Positions 21,081-33,769 of a stretch of 64,000 nt of DNA are shown here, piece by piece. The stretch's first letter is position 1; every line of letters starts with the position of its first letter. This DNA comes from Telopea speciosissima (taxonomy: Eukaryota; Streptophyta; Magnoliopsida; Proteales; Proteaceae), in assembly GCF_018873765.1 (NCBI RefSeq), contig NC_057922.1:14025563-14089562 (forward strand), in the 5' to 3' direction. Under the pieces are notes generated by a model, which searched no databases, was not told the origin of the DNA, and saw only the letters and a list, made by a program, of their open reading frames with translations. The position numbers and the translations under genes were made by a program.

Positions 21081-24000
21081 AACAGTCAACCTAGAGCGAG
21101 AATAGAAACTAAAGAACAAGAAGGGATAGGGTTTAGCTTTAATCCAACACTTCAACCCATTGAAACCCTTTAAACCTTCTAATGACTCCTAATGATGTTA
21201 AAACATAACTAAAGAAGCTTCCACCCCACTACATTTAATATGATCTCATTACTTCAGTCAGGATAATAAGTAGACGCTAGCACTGGGACCATGCACCACT
21301 TGCCTGTCAAACAACAATAGATGGCCACAAGATTCTGTAGCCATTTATCAATTTCACCCCGCTTCCAAGAGAAAAAAAGAAAAAAGAAAACTGTGTAGCT
21401 CTCATTAGTATTATATCATGCAATAACTTGTTCAAGGCAGGTTGGATGTTACATGACATGATCTCTAGTAACTTTCAATTTCTTCTTTGCATCAATTCAG
21501 CTTTAAAAATAAATAAATAACTTGTTAAAACAAGACAAAGTGGAGCTACAGAAACATATATTACAACAACAAAGAAAGACAACAGTCCACCAATCTTGCC
21601 CATTTACAAATGGGGCAGCATTCCTGCTTCAGCTAACTTATCTGTCAGAAAGCTTCATCATGCATTTCAAAGGGTCTCTCATAAGCTGTGGCACACCTAG
21701 AAAAAATTTCTCAAGAGCTTACCTATGTTTTATAGGGTTTACATGGTGTTGCATGCTTAATCTAGTTTCTCATGCTCCATGTTGTAGAATACTATAGAAT
21801 CTCAGACCACCTTACTTATTTGAGCGTTATTTGTATGGCTCCTTTTTTTAAAACCTCTTCTTGATACTTGATAGGTAAGGAAAAATTTTTATTACAAAGA
21901 AGGGATTATATAATAAAGTGTGGTCAAAGCATAGCTCTGCAAAGAGATTGTACGCATGACTACAAAAGAATTACCGAAAAAACATGACTGCTAATCAACT
22001 GTAAATGATGACCAGCCATTGAAACCACTGAAAAAATCTTCTGTTGTTTACTTGTTTTGTCTACCTCATTACATCTCTACCAATAATCACAATCACCAGG
22101 GTCCAATTGGGCCATTTCCGATATTTATTCTTGAGATTTGATAGTCCATTCTGTTCCAAATGCCTCTAATGTTACCATAGGTTAGCTCCTTTCTTTCTCT
22201 CTCTCTCTCTATATATATATTCTTTTATTTGAGTTGAGATTCAACAGGCCAGTGGATAATTTGGGGAGGGAGCATTTCATATCAGACATGCCCACAATGC
22301 TCCCTGCCAGTGATGTCATTGGCTAATAAACTCCCTCTCTTCCTCCTGGTTTAAGACTGCAAAAGAATCTCTTAAGTTTCTTCTCTTCGCAATATCACAA
22401 GAAATTCTTTGTTCCACCTCTTCGGTTATCCTCAAGCTTCCTTAGTTCATGGAAAATCTACAGTCAACACAAACTCTCACTGAAACATTATTCCACTAGA
22501 ACTTAAATTTTTTTTCCTGAGCTCCTCCTTTCTTCAGTGAAACCTTCAAACAACATAAATCTCCATTTCAATGCCTCATAGAACAGAGCTCCTCCCATAG
22601 TTTTAACTTCTTCATTATTGTTGTGAGGGCTACAAACAGTCCCAAAGAACAGAGCAACACCAAAAATTTCCTTCAGCTGTCCAACCAAACATGACATTGG
22701 AAACACAGATAATGCAAACCAGCTCAAGATCCAGTTCTGCTAATTTTGATTCTTTAAACAAAGCAATAGGAGTCAGGTCCAGATCTGCGTCAGTTTATAG
22801 TCATTAAGAGTCTTCTAATTAATCATGTGGGTCTCAAGCAGTTTTGCTGTTTGTATCACTTGAAGAGACAAATCTTAATAGTTACCTAGTTTGAATAGGA
22901 GTTCTATTTAGGAAAATTCTATGGTGGTGCCACTCCTATGGCCTCAAAGAGAAAACAATGTCTTCAAAATCTTGGATATGGGAGGGGTAACAGTATAACA
23001 GTAATCTTCAGGGTGTAATCCAAAGCTGAATCCCAACTAGATGGAGTGGAATGCCTATAATCTATCCCATCTTCCTGTAGCCCCAATCAAGGTTTAAAGA
23101 CTTGAGCCTCTCCCCTCTCGTCAAGAAAAGGTAATAGATGTTCTAAGAAAAAGAGAGATGACTAGGGAAAGAAGGAAGTTTAGATATTGACAATAACTGA
23201 GCAAACCATTCTAGTCAAAAAGGGTTTCCAACCTTAACAATGCATGAACCTGTTTCAATACCAGCTTACTATCAAACACATTCCAATACAATTAATGTCA
23301 AATTGAATGGGAATGTTGTCCAAGTCATCTTCTAATAATGATTTAATTTTACTCCAATCCAAGTTTGCCATGTGTCATTATAATGCTTTGAAAATTGTTC
23401 AGAAAAAAGTGAATTTAGTTTTGACAAACCTAGACTCCTGCAACGCAAGGTTTAATGCCCTAGAAATGATGACATATAATTGGAATATGCTACCATAAAT
23501 GAATTGTGGCCTATCTAGAAAATACCTATCCTATCTATCCAATGGTCAAAATGACCAAATAATCCCTCCACACTTCAAAAACAGTCATTGCTCCTAGAAA
23601 CCTTTTGCCAATATTATCAAATTTTTATTCACAATAAGTACTTTATAAGAAGTTAATGACAATAATTTGTCATAGTTACTAATAACAAATGAGGAAATAT
23701 TAAATAGAAACTATAATTCATAGTAACTAAGCAATTAATGACACCATCCAAGTTTTTTTTGCATAAAATAATTATGAACTAATTTACAATCGGGACAGTT
23801 ACCCTACACAGTCCATTTAGGAAACCTTTCCTAAGCGGCCCTAAAAGTTAGCCACGTGGAAAATTAGAGAGGGGCCCAAATTTTGCTTAAAGGTAGACAC
23901 CTAGGTCCCCTAATCACATGTTTTCAGCCCAAAAGGAGTTTGTCAAGTATCTAGAGCTTTAAAAAAAAAAAAACCAAGACAATGGGAAAGTGAATAGGAG

Positions 24001-25480
24001 TGGTCACTGATCAGGGTACATAGGTGTGCACAGACATAGATAGGAAGATACTTGACTGATTTGAGAGTGAAATTCGACACGTGGCTAATCCAGACCATAT
24101 CCTCTCTATCCAACAGTCGAAATTGCGACATCCTTTGTCCACTTGGCTCAAAATAGTGAACCATTTAGGAATCCCTTCCTAAACAGGGATGTGCAAAACA
24201 GTTTCCCCTATTCAAAATTTAAAACATATTTCCCTCCCCCCTTTTTTTTTTGGTGATTTGGGCCTCCCATTTTCATTTTTTCGGTTATTACCTCCCCTCC
24301 GACTTCCATTGAAATTGAATATTACGAAAAAGTTCAAAACCAACATGATAACCAACGGCAACTAAAACAATGTTGCCATCTTTATCAAAACTAATCATTA
24401 AAACCTCTTTAAAAAAAACTTCTCTTTTTCTTTTTCCATTCTTCCCATTTGACCCCATTGACTACAAACCTCTAATGCTTATTAATTCATGCGAATATGT
24501 AACGTGCCCTCTGAAGGTTAGTCAACAAGGCTCATAGTTTAGCAAAAAGACTCGGTTGTGTGTTCGATCAATGAGAGAAGTATGTATATTTTTGCCTTTA
24601 CGTTTATCAGAACTGAAGGCTTTTTGGTAGTAGCCATCCATATAAAGTTCACTTCTCAAGTTGGAGAGTGTTGGAAGTCTGACAACAATAATCTCAAAGA
24701 ACAAAGGAAGCTCATTCTTAAAGCATTACCAAGGGAAAAGAAGGAAAGAGTCAAAGAGCAGGAGCCAGTGAAAGTAGACCCAATTACTTTAGAGAAGCCA
24801 GCAAATGAGAATCCAAATTCCCCTCACAAGTGGGATGTGGATTGTGATTATAAAAAGGAGATAGAAATTGTAGCGGAATTAATGGCTCAAGGTGACAATC
24901 AGATCCTTTATAAGGTGAAAGACTTGACTTCACTTCAAGAGCTAGAGCCTACAGTCGAAGATAAAGTTTAAGCAGTGTTGAAAAATGAAGAAGATAGAAC
25001 AGAGCAAGAATCCACCTACTGTGGTTTTGGAATCCACCAAAAACCATCCCATGAAATCCACCAAGTTGAACCTGAAAATCCACTCGGGAAAATAGAACTG
25101 AATCCACATTACTTGCAGAAAAACTGAAGTTTATTACTAAAAAATTCATGGGAAAGGCCATAGACCAATACATCTATATATAGATTTCATAAACAGAGTC
25201 TTTAACAATCCTGCAATGGCTTGGAATTCAAATTACTAATTGGAATAGTCAAAACAAACTAGAATTTGACACTGCTTAAACTAGGACTATAAAAAACACA
25301 ACATAGAGTTGGACTGAAAACTGGTCTAATTCCACATAATTCTAGGACTTGACTTGGCTAATTTCTAACATAAAATGGACTCCAATAACCATACAATTTT
25401 GGATTAAACTAATCCTACTTGATTAATCTCATAGTCCTAGCTTTTCCCCATATTTTACCCAATAACGAGAACTACTCATA
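21081..25480. other. Intergenic region without recognisable genes
   Basis: AT-rich DNA with a TC/TA microsatellite at 22192-22220 and short frames only. Two stretches near 23500-23580 and 24050-24170 carry the dispersed-repeat words found at the window start (CACGTGGCTAATCCAGACC, TATCCAACAGTCGAAATTG). A Lys/Glu-rich frame around 24582-24971 has no recognisable relative. Confidence 0.5.
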
Positions 25481-25484
25481 GTTG

Positions 25485-25970
25485 TCATGGCGTCGCCATG
25501 GCGCTGGAGAGGGCTGCATGCGACCTACGCCATGGCGACCCTCTTTGATTTCTTCTTCCTGACTCTCTTTCCCTCTTCGATTTCTTCTTCCTGTCTTCGA
25601 TTTCTTCTTCCCTCTTCGATTTCTTCTTTCCCTCTTCAATTTCTTTCGATTTCTTCTTCCTGTCTTCTTTCCCTCTTCGATTTCTTCTTCCTGTCTTCTT
25701 TCCCTCTTCGATTTCTTTCGATTTCTTCTTTCCCTCTTCGATTTCTTCTTCGATTTCTGAATTTTCTTCTTAAAACTTGAGAAACAATAGAGAAAAAATA
25801 AAACATGGCTTGAGTATACATCTATTAACACATTAAAAATAGAGAAAATAAAAAATAAAACATGGTCGACATGCTCGCCATGGCAACGCCATGGCGGGCG
25901 ACATGTCGATATATCGACGTGACACCCCTCCACCGACTTGGATCGCCGTGACGCCGTGACACTCAACTAC
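25485..25970. repeat. Pyrimidine minisatellite between CGCCATGGCG-rich arms
   Basis: 25545-25770 is a degenerate tandem array of TTTCCCTCTTCGATTTCTTC-like units. It is flanked by GC-rich arms with CGCCATGGCG on both sides (25490-25540 and 25870-25900). The related CGTCATGGC / GGCGTCGTC style repeat recurs at 63800-63905. Confidence 0.7.
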
Positions 25971-26139
25971 TACAATGAAACCCCTTAGACCAAAGGCCCA
26001 ACATGTATACAACCCAACCAAGGCTTATTTCCACTAAAATAAACCCATTCAATTTAGGACTGTTAAAGAGTCCATTTACGAAATTTATATATAGATGTAC
26101 AATCCTATGTCCTTACCCACGAATTTATGAATAATAAAC

Positions 26140-26300
26140 TGTTGAGATCCGTGTGATTAGAATATTAGCACTTTACTTTAGGGTTTTATGTTAAATCTCT
26201 TTAACCTTTTTACCTTTTAGGGTTGTAATCACATTATAAATAAAGAGGACCTTTGTCATTAATGACAAGCCACATCATTCCTCAACCTCGGATTCTGAAC
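26140..26300 (+). repeat. 5' LTR of the copia element
   Basis: It starts TGTTGAGATCC, contains TATAAATAAAGAGG as TATA-like or polyadenylation sequence, and ends just before the primer-binding site. About 160 bp, a length known for small copia lineages. No second LTR is in the window, so the left border is inferred from the TG. Confidence 0.55.
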
Positions 26301-26301
26301 T

Positions 26302-26314
26302 TGGTATCAGAGCC
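26302..26314 (+). other. Primer-binding site of the copia element
   Basis: TGGTATCAGAGCC, complementary to the initiator tRNA-Met 3' end, as in most plant copia elements. Confidence 0.85.
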
Positions 26315-26908
26315 CAAAACCCTAGAAAGTGTTTTTCCTTTTCCTCGTTCTTCGTGTTGCTCTCCTCCACCACCGCCGCTGCCCGTTGGAGGTCCATAGC
26401 CTCCTCGTCTAGCATGGTAAACGAGACCCGAACCATGCAACACTAACCTTCTCACCGCATCGCGCCTCCCCACCGCGCATTCTCTCATTTTCTCTGGTGA
26501 ATTGGATTTACCATCGCGATCCCTCTTTCATCACCTCTCGATAACACCGCCGCGACCCTTTGGTTGCCGCACCACTGTCCGTCGCGAGCCCCTAGCTACC
26601 GTTGCCGCTGCCGCGACCCCTGGTTGCCGCGCAATCTTGTCGACCTCTCTTGTTGGTGCCACCGCGACCCACAAGGTCGTCGTGCCATCCCACCGACCTC
26701 TCTTGTCAGTGCCACCATGACCCACCTGGTTGCCATGCCTTTCCCGCTGGCCTCTCCAACCGACACTGCCGCTGCTTCTCTCCACCGGCCTCTTTGCCGC
26801 CAACATTGCCACTGCCTTGATTTCTTTTTGGTTGTAGAGAGATACTCCTACTTTTTGGTGCCCTTGACCCCTTTGGTTGTATAATGATACTCCTACTCTT
26901 TGGTTATC

Positions 26909-27350
26909 ATGGCCGACGAAAATGCTACAGCTACCTCCACTGGTGCGCTCTCCACTGGCACGACTGAGGTGCGCCCACTTGGTCGTTCGAGTCTCCCTGG
27001 GCATCCTAATACTCTTCAACCTGGCCCCATCAAGTTGAATGGCCAAAACTACCTCACTAGGTCCCGTGGATGTCTTCTCACACTTCGGGGACACAATTAC
27101 TTTGGCTTCATCACAGGAGACACTCCCAAGCCCACGGATCCTACTGCAGCTAATACGTGGTTATCTAATGATGTGTTGATTATGTCCTTCCTGCTCAACT
27201 CTATGGAGCCCTCTGTCAGTCCCTGTTTTGTTCTCTTCAATTCTGCTAAGCAGCTATGGGATGCAGTTCGACAGACTTATTCTCGGGCAGGAAATTATGC
27301 CCAAATATATGAGATACGACGACAGGTTCGTAGCACTACTCAAAAAGAGC
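26909..27350 (+). pseudogene. Copia gag, first part
   Basis: ATG at 26909. After a Thr/Ser-rich start the frame has KLNGQNYLTRSRG, then a LLTLRGHNYFGFITGD stretch, a WLSNDVLIMSFLLNSM block and AKQLWDAVRQTYS, all standard in copia capsid regions. The frame runs to a solo-LTR insertion at 27351 and resumes in the same frame at 28507. Confidence 0.85.
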
Positions 27351-28501
27351 TGATGAGGACATCAGCCCACTGAGCCGACAGTTCAGAGTGTACCAAAGAC
27401 GATGATGTAGTGATCAGTCTACTGCAGCACAGATATGGATGGATGATGAGTTTAGAGGCTACCGTATTGCCCGTATTGTTAGGAGGATGGACGATGATTT
27501 CAGCTCTTGATTCCTAGACTTCGATGGTTGCTTCCAGACCTGATTTCAGCCCCACTTGCTTACTTGGATTGATGATTTCAGCCCCTACATGCTTACTTGG
27601 ATCGATGGAGTGCAGCCTAGTTAGTTTATTTGGGTTTATTTGGTTCTTTGTTTGGTTTATTTGGGTTTATTTGGTGTATTTGGTTCAATGGGTTGACCCA
27701 CGGATCAACCCATGGGTCTTTTTCACTTAAGTTGTTTTTTTTTTAACTTTTACATTTTTACCTAGCACTTTATTCCAATTAAAATGGAATATTCTATTTA
27801 GGGTTTAAGTGACTTATCAAGCCTTGTAAAACCCCACTATGGGAGATTATTGATTGATTAAATGACATTTAGAACTGAGAAGTTCGGCTGCTGCCTCTCT
27901 CTCTCTCTCTATCGTGGGCTGTTTCTTCCCCCCCCCAATCGTGGTATTCTCTTCTTCTCCCTCTCTTTTTATCAATCGGCCAGGTACGGCTGCTTCTCTC
28001 TTCTCTTCTCTCCTCTTCTCTTTTCTTATTTTATTCTCCTTCCCTCACCTATTGCTGCTACTGTGGACACCAAACCCCCTCCCCCACGAATTTCAGAATT
28101 GTACCCCTTTCCCCTGCTGTAAAGTTTTATTAACCTATTATTTGTTCTATGGATTCTTATGCATTGAACTCCTTGCTGATTTTATTTATTAGAGGCATGG
28201 TTAAGGAATAGTACAGCACTTGTTCTTTTCGGAATAATGAGATAACCTGTACTCGATTTGATGTTATGCTGCCATGTCCCCATCCCCATATTTCCCAATT
28301 GAATCCTAGTTGAGTTGGTGCATTAACTTATCGTTTCTATTGCTCATTGCTGCATTGATTTTCCTGTTTGGTCTACATATAAATCATGTATGTTGCTGCC
28401 AGTCCCCGTTATCAGACATTACCTAAGTTTCATACATCTTAGCATAGCCTACCTAACCAGCCTTTGTAGGACCCCTAGTCCCTAGGGTTTTCCCTACATC
28501 A
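27351..28501. mobile_element. Solo LTR inserted in copia gag
   Basis: 1151 bp beginning TGATG and ending CATCA, flanked by the 5-bp direct repeat AGAGC (27346-27350 and 28502-28506). Removing the insert and one AGAGC rejoins gag in frame (QKEL then SLTTYY). TG..CA ends plus a 5-bp target duplication identify an LTR. No internal retrotransposon genes are inside, so it is a solo LTR from another family. Confidence 0.88.
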
Positions 28502-28506
28502 AGAGC

Positions 28507-29604
28507 TGTCCCTCACTACGTACTATTCTGCCTTGATTACTCTTTGGCAACAATTGAACTTCTATCATCCCGTTATCATGGTCCATCCTGATGATGCTGG
28601 TACGTTTCAAAAGGAGAGGGAGATGGAGCGTGTTTATGATTTTCTGACCGGTTTGAACCCTGAGTATGATCAAGTTCGTGTTCAGATACCCGGGCGTGAC
28701 ACATTCCCTACTCTTCTTCAAGCATACAATGTGGTTCATTCAGAAGAACATCGCCGGACTGTTATGATGCCTACAGCTGTTCCCGTACGATCTGCCTAAC
28801 TTACTACACCCCCTTCACCTTCAATTGCAAATTCTTCTAAGGCTCCTACTACACGGGATTCAATGAAATGTGATTATTGTGGTCGCCCTAGTCATACATG
28901 GGAAACTTGTTGGAAGATCCATGGGCCCAAACAGGGCAGTATTCGTTCCCAGGCTCATCTCTCTGAAGTTCCTGATAGTTACCCTGCTACCTCTACTCCG
29001 GTACCTTTCTCCCCAGATAAGATGTCTGCAATCCAAAAAATTGGTGACACAACTGACCACTAGTTCTTCCTCTTCCCCTGTCTCCAACCTTGCTCAGTCA
29101 TGTAATATTTATGTATCTTCTACGAGTCCCTTATGGTTAATTGACTCTAGTGCTATTGACCACATGACTAGTAACTCAGAGGTCTTCCGTACCAATTCTC
29201 CTTGCTCTGGCCGGGATAAGGTACGTGTTGCCAATGGGTTTATGTCCTCTATTTTGGGTAAAGGTTCAGTTTTTTGCTCTCCCCAACTCTCTCTTTCCTC
29301 TGTTTTACATGTCCCAAAATTATGTGCAAACTTACTATCCATTTACCATTTAACCAGTGAGTTGAATTGTTCTGTTCACTTCTTTTCTACTCATTGTTTG
29401 TTTCAGGATCTGGTAACGGGCACAACAATTGGGTATGGTCAGGTTCGTGATGCTCTCTATTATTTGGAATCTACACCAACGGTTACACTCCCTACTTCAG
29501 CTCATACCCTTTGTTCAGATAGCGCTTGGACCAAACTCCACCAATGGCACCGTCGTTTGGGACATTCATCTTTTCATGTTTTACGTTCTATTTTCTTGAT
29601 TTAG
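28507..29604 (+). pseudogene. Copia gag (second part), zinc knuckle, protease and pre-integrase
   Basis: gag continues through LITLWQQLNFYHPV and FLTGLNPEYDQVRVQIPGRD to a stop near 28798. A CCHC knuckle follows (CDYCGRPSHTWETC, 28869-28910). After a frame change the protease region shows LWLIDSSAIDHMTS (29131 onward), where the usual catalytic DSGA is DSSA. Then come VLHVPKLCANLLSI and the pre-integrase motif WHRRLGHSS. The frame is lost at 29604 by the tandem duplication. Confidence 0.85.
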
Positions 29605-29877
29605 TTAGAATTTGTGGTTTGGAACAACTCCCTTGTGATGTGTGTGAATTTGCTAAACACACAAGAAACTTTTATCCCATTAGTAATATTAAAAGTAATT
29701 TGGGACCAAACTCCACCAATGGCACCGTCGTTTGGGACATTCGTCTTTTCATGTTTTACGTTCTATTTTCTTGATTTAGTTAGAATTTGTGGTTTGGAAC
29801 AACTCCCTTGTGATGTGTGTGAATTTGCTAAACACACAAGAAACTTTTATCCCATTAGTAATATTAAAAGTAATTTA
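29528..29877 (+). repeat. 175-bp tandem duplication in the copia pol region
   Basis: 29528-29702 and 29703-29877 are nearly identical (both start GGACCAAACTCCACC and end with TATTAAAAGTAATTT). The period of 175 is not a multiple of three, so each repeat shifts the frame. Confidence 0.9.
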
Positions 29878-30795
29878 CCTTTTTCAATTATTCATTTTGA
29901 TGTATGGGGTCCTTCTAGGACTGTTGATCGAAATGGTTTTCGATGGTTTGTTACTTTTATTTATAATTGCACTTGTCTCACATGAGTTTACCTCCTCCAC
30001 AATAAGTCTGACGCTTTCTCTTGTTTTCAGTCCTTCCATGCTATGCTTCATACTCGATTCAATGCCCCTGTCCGTGTTCTTCGCAGTGACAATGGTACGG
30101 AATATAGTGATGGTAAGTTCCAGCAATACCTTGATTCTCACAGTATTCTCTCCCAAACCTCTTGTGTTAAGACACTTGAACAAAATGGCATTCCCCGAAT
30201 GTAAAAGCCATCATCCTCTTGACGTGACACGTGCCTTGTTGTTCACCATTGGTGTTCCTAACACCTATTGGGGCGATGCTGTCCTTACCGCCGCATATCT
30301 TATTAATAGGGTCCCCTCTAGTGTCCTTAATTTTAAGACACCTCTATCTTCTCCCAGACCCTACTATTGCTTCCTCCCTTCCTCCAAAAATATTTGGGTG
30401 TGTTTGCTTTGCCCATAATTCCTCTCCTTTACTGTCTAAATTGGATCCCCGTGCCATTCGATGCATCTTCCTTGGCTACTCCCCCTCGCAAAAGGGTTAT
30501 AAATGCTATCACCCTCCTTCTCACCAGCTCTACGTGATTATGGATGTTACCTTCCATGAGTCGGAATCGTACTTCACATCACCTCTTCAGGGGGAGAGTC
30601 TTGAGGAGCCACCTCCATTCATCCCTTCGGTTGTTGATACACTCCTAATTCAAGGAGAGCATACATCTGATGTTCAGGGGGAGCATACACCTGATGTTTA
30701 GGGGAAGCATACACCTGATACTGAACAAAGGGAAACAGTGGTTCAGCCCACTCAGGAGTTGATCACCTATATTCAAAATCAATCTAGAAAAAGTT
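29878..30795 (+). pseudogene. Copia integrase remnant, truncated
   Basis: IIHFDVWGPSR (first catalytic Asp) and VLRSDNGTEYSDGKFQQYL (second Asp) are readable. The Glu-containing QNGxAERK region is replaced by QNGIPRM and a frame break. Further on, LDPRAIRCIFLGYSPSQKGY and YHPPSHQLYVIMDVTFHE mark the integrase C-terminal side. A short tandem GEHTSDVQGEHTPDV follows, and similarity ends near 30795 before reverse transcriptase. Confidence 0.85.
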
Positions 30796-31925
30796 GCCAC
30801 GTGGTATATATTTAAGACCATGTAGTGTAGATATTAAACTCAACCCTCAAATGATAAAGGTCATACCCTACCAAATTAGGGGCACGGTAGGGCAGGGAAC
30901 CACCTTAATCCACCCAACTGCCATATCTATAGACTACATTTGTAATAACTCTACTTCCACAATAAAATCAAAATTAATATAACAAAAAAAATTGAACTTA
31001 TTTATTTATTTATATAATGATAAATATGATATAAGTTATCATTTAACTATTATAAGTTGTTAATTCTTACAACTGATCGTTTAATAGCAATACCTAAATG
31101 ATGAATTATCAAGTTTTTAATCGTTTATTAATAAAACTTATCATTATGAATAAATAATTTGCTAATAATAGCACAAGGTTTCTAGCACTATTGGCTTCTT
31201 CTGACATGTGGAGGGATGATTTGGTCATTCTAATCATTGGATAAATGGGGAACGAACTCTTTGAATAAGTCGCATATCAATTTTGGTGTTCCATCTCAAT
31301 TGTCTCAATCACCCAAATATATGGCATTTTCCCTAACTTTGCAAAATTACAAGTTTCTCAAACTGGATCAACTTCATTAAACAATTTTCAAAGCATTATA
31401 TTGACACATGACAGTTGGATGGAGTAAAAAGTAACCCTGACTACATGATGATGAAAACAAGTCAATTTAATTTAAGCATTAACTGTACAGCCATCTGGTA
31501 GATAAAACAACAGCTAAATGACTTCAGCACTATTGGTGCCAAAAATCCACTCCCGCAATCATACCACATTATTGAATCTCAAGGCCAATCTAGGTGGCCA
31601 AAAACAACTGGTGGACCAAAACAGCATATAATCATGGCCCACAACACTTCCACCTCTTTCCAATTTTTATCTAACCCTTTATCAATTTATGTTACCACCT
31701 TATTTCAATGAGAGAGAGAGAGAGACCCCTAAGAATAAGGACTGGGATTCAGGAGATTCCAAAGAGATGATGAGATAAATCATGTTAGATAAGTAGACTT
31801 TAATGTTCCCTCTTTATCATCAATTGTCTTAAGATTCTAAAGAAACAGTGGTCCTTTTCGGTCTACTGGTGTGGTGAAACTAAGGTTCAAGATTTTGGTT
31901 TCGACTTGGATTTCAACCCTGGTTG
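30796..31925. other. Intergenic, no gene seen
   Basis: AT-rich with a TTTA run near 31000 and one GA microsatellite (31710-31723). The stretch 31195-31440 has dispersed-repeat words (GACATGTGGAGGGATGATTTGG). Nothing else is recognised. Confidence 0.45.
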
Positions 31926-33480
31926 AAAACAAAATATACCACTAAAATGTTGAACTTGTCTTGACACTGAGAAAGAAGGGGGGGTTGAATCAGTGTACTT
32001 AAAAATTCTTCCTTTCAATTGCCCCACTGACCATACTGCCAACTGTCTACTCAAACTACCTGAATGTAATTTTGAACCCTGCAATTATCACACAATCGTG
32101 TAGCACACCTACCTCTCAACCACAGGCAAACAAACAATCATGTAGCAAGGCCTATTACATATCCACACGTATCCTGCAGCAAAAAACACTCCAAACTCCA
32201 CACAAGAAACACATAACCAACCACACTCATAACACCAAAGATTTACGTGGCTCAAAAATAGGCCTAAATCCACAGAGCAACGCCCTAAATGGCTCCGTAT
32301 TTGCTCAATACTCAACACAACAGCTACAACAGTTCAGGAGCACCCACTCCTGCTTTTATAGCCCCAACTGTAAGAGAGCACCCACTTGATAGCCAGATAC
32401 ACCAATAAGAAACAATAATGGGCTTATACTTATAGTAAATGCCCCAATACAAGTATAATTTGGTTTAGGCTTTTTCACAAGCATGCACTCTAACCAAACC
32501 CAAATACAGAGTCACAGGACTTAATCTGAGACACAAGAAATGAAAATACCAATCAAGTAATGAGAGAACTTACAAGTTACAACCCCTTGCTAAATAATCA
32601 ATTCTTTGATCTTTGGGGAGCAAATTACACCCAACCAAGTGTTGATTAAGAACTGTGAAGCACCAAATGAAGCCTAAGCTTGATCGAAACCCTTCTCTTC
32701 TCTTTTCTTTACATTTCTTACAAAACCTTTCAAATCTTCATAAATCCTCTTCCTACCGATTTCAAGCATCCATTTTCATGCAAAGCCCCCCAAGATTGGT
32801 TGGTGGAGTTGGGTAATGCAAGCACCAGCCCCTAATTCTTCTTCTTCTCCCTTTTCTCTTCTGTTCTCCAAAGCCCTTTTTTTTCCAATTTTGGGAGATG
32901 TATCCCAAATATAACAACCCCAAAACAAGCTTATTTCCACTTCTGGTCGACCGGGTACGGTTCAACCAGATTCTGCATACTGCCGGGAAAACTGCTCTAA
33001 CTTCCACTCCCGGTATCGAAAACGGCATTGGACAGATGATTCAAAGCTCTACAACTTTCATATCTTTAGCTTCCTCAAATTCTTCCAGTAGGACAGCTTA
33101 AAATTGTCATAAAGTTTCTGTAAATGCACAATCAAAATTCTGAGCACATGCACTGCATCTGTTGTCCAGGCCAAATCTCGCTCATCCAAACTCGGATTGA
33201 TATGATTCCAAAGCCGATAGAGAGATGACTGAAATAGCTTCAATCTTCATGTTTTGAGCTTTAACTCAGGTTTAGTGGAAGGGGCTCAAAATGGATCTCG
33301 AAGTCACTGGAGGTGCAGAAAGTGTTCTGTAAAACACTATTACCTTCATTGTCCAAGCCATAACTCCTTCACCGAAACTTGCATTGATATGATTCTTGAG
33401 GCATTGGAACACCGACTCTAAGATCTAAAAATTTCATCCTTTGAGCTTCAACGGAATCTGCCACGAAGACAACTCAAAAC
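31926..33480 (-). mobile_element. LTR-retrotransposon fragment, probable
   Basis: It contains GACACTGAGAAAGAAGGGG followed by GTTGAATCAGTGT, and CCAAAGATTTACGTGGCTC, words I associate with copia LTR regions. A related AAAGATTTACGTGGTTCAC lies in the PP2C intron at 45788. No coding domain is readable. Orientation and ends are guesses. Confidence 0.35.
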
Positions 33481-33510
33481 TCTCTTGAAGGTACTGCACA
33501 TGCTAAATGT

Positions 33511-33603
33511 CACTGCAAACAGTCGCATGGTTGTACCAATGATTTAGCCATATAAGCTAGCTCGAATCATTGGTGCCACTGCAAACAGTCGCATGGTTGT
33601 ACC
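33511..33603 (+). repeat. Direct repeat pair
   Basis: A 27-bp word starting CACTGCAAACAGTCGCATGG occurs at 33511-33537 and 33577-33603, separated by 39 bp. Confidence 0.85.
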
Positions 33604-33769
33604 TTCTCCAAAGCAAGTCCTGACAAAAAAAAAAAAAAAGGAGCCCTAAACATCCTATGGAGAGTTAAAAACAAATATGCTAGTCCTGCTACAACTAGAA
33701 ACCACTTCCAGATTTCTACAACTTGAAAACGTTCCTAATTTCTTTGAGGAAACAACTAAATAACTTCAT

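Larger units (their letters stand above)
26140..30795 (+). pseudogene. Degenerate Ty1/copia retrotransposon, 3' part missing
   Basis: A short 5' LTR, tRNA-Met primer site, long C-rich leader, gag split by a solo LTR, CCHC zinc knuckle, protease, pre-integrase and integrase remnants are present in the copia order. Reverse transcriptase, RNase H and the 3' LTR are missing. Several frameshifts, stops, a 175-bp internal duplication and a protease Gly-to-Ser change show that it is dead. It is host-genome debris with no role in the neighbouring genes. Confidence 0.88.

Noticed and set aside
24582..24971. Lys/Glu-rich open frame of about 130 residues
   Set aside because: No recognisable motif, no duplicate and no splice or promoter context. 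Low-complexity AT-rich codons can stay open by chance.
25472..25966. 164-residue Arg/Lys/Glu-rich frame on the - strand
   Set aside because: Entirely a translation of the TTCTTC-type minisatellite.
26531..27094. 187-residue frame on the - strand
   Set aside because: Shadow of the GC-rich copia leader and gag on the + strand.
33511..33603. CRISPR-like direct repeat
   Set aside because: Only two copies, in plant nuclear DNA next to transposon debris.
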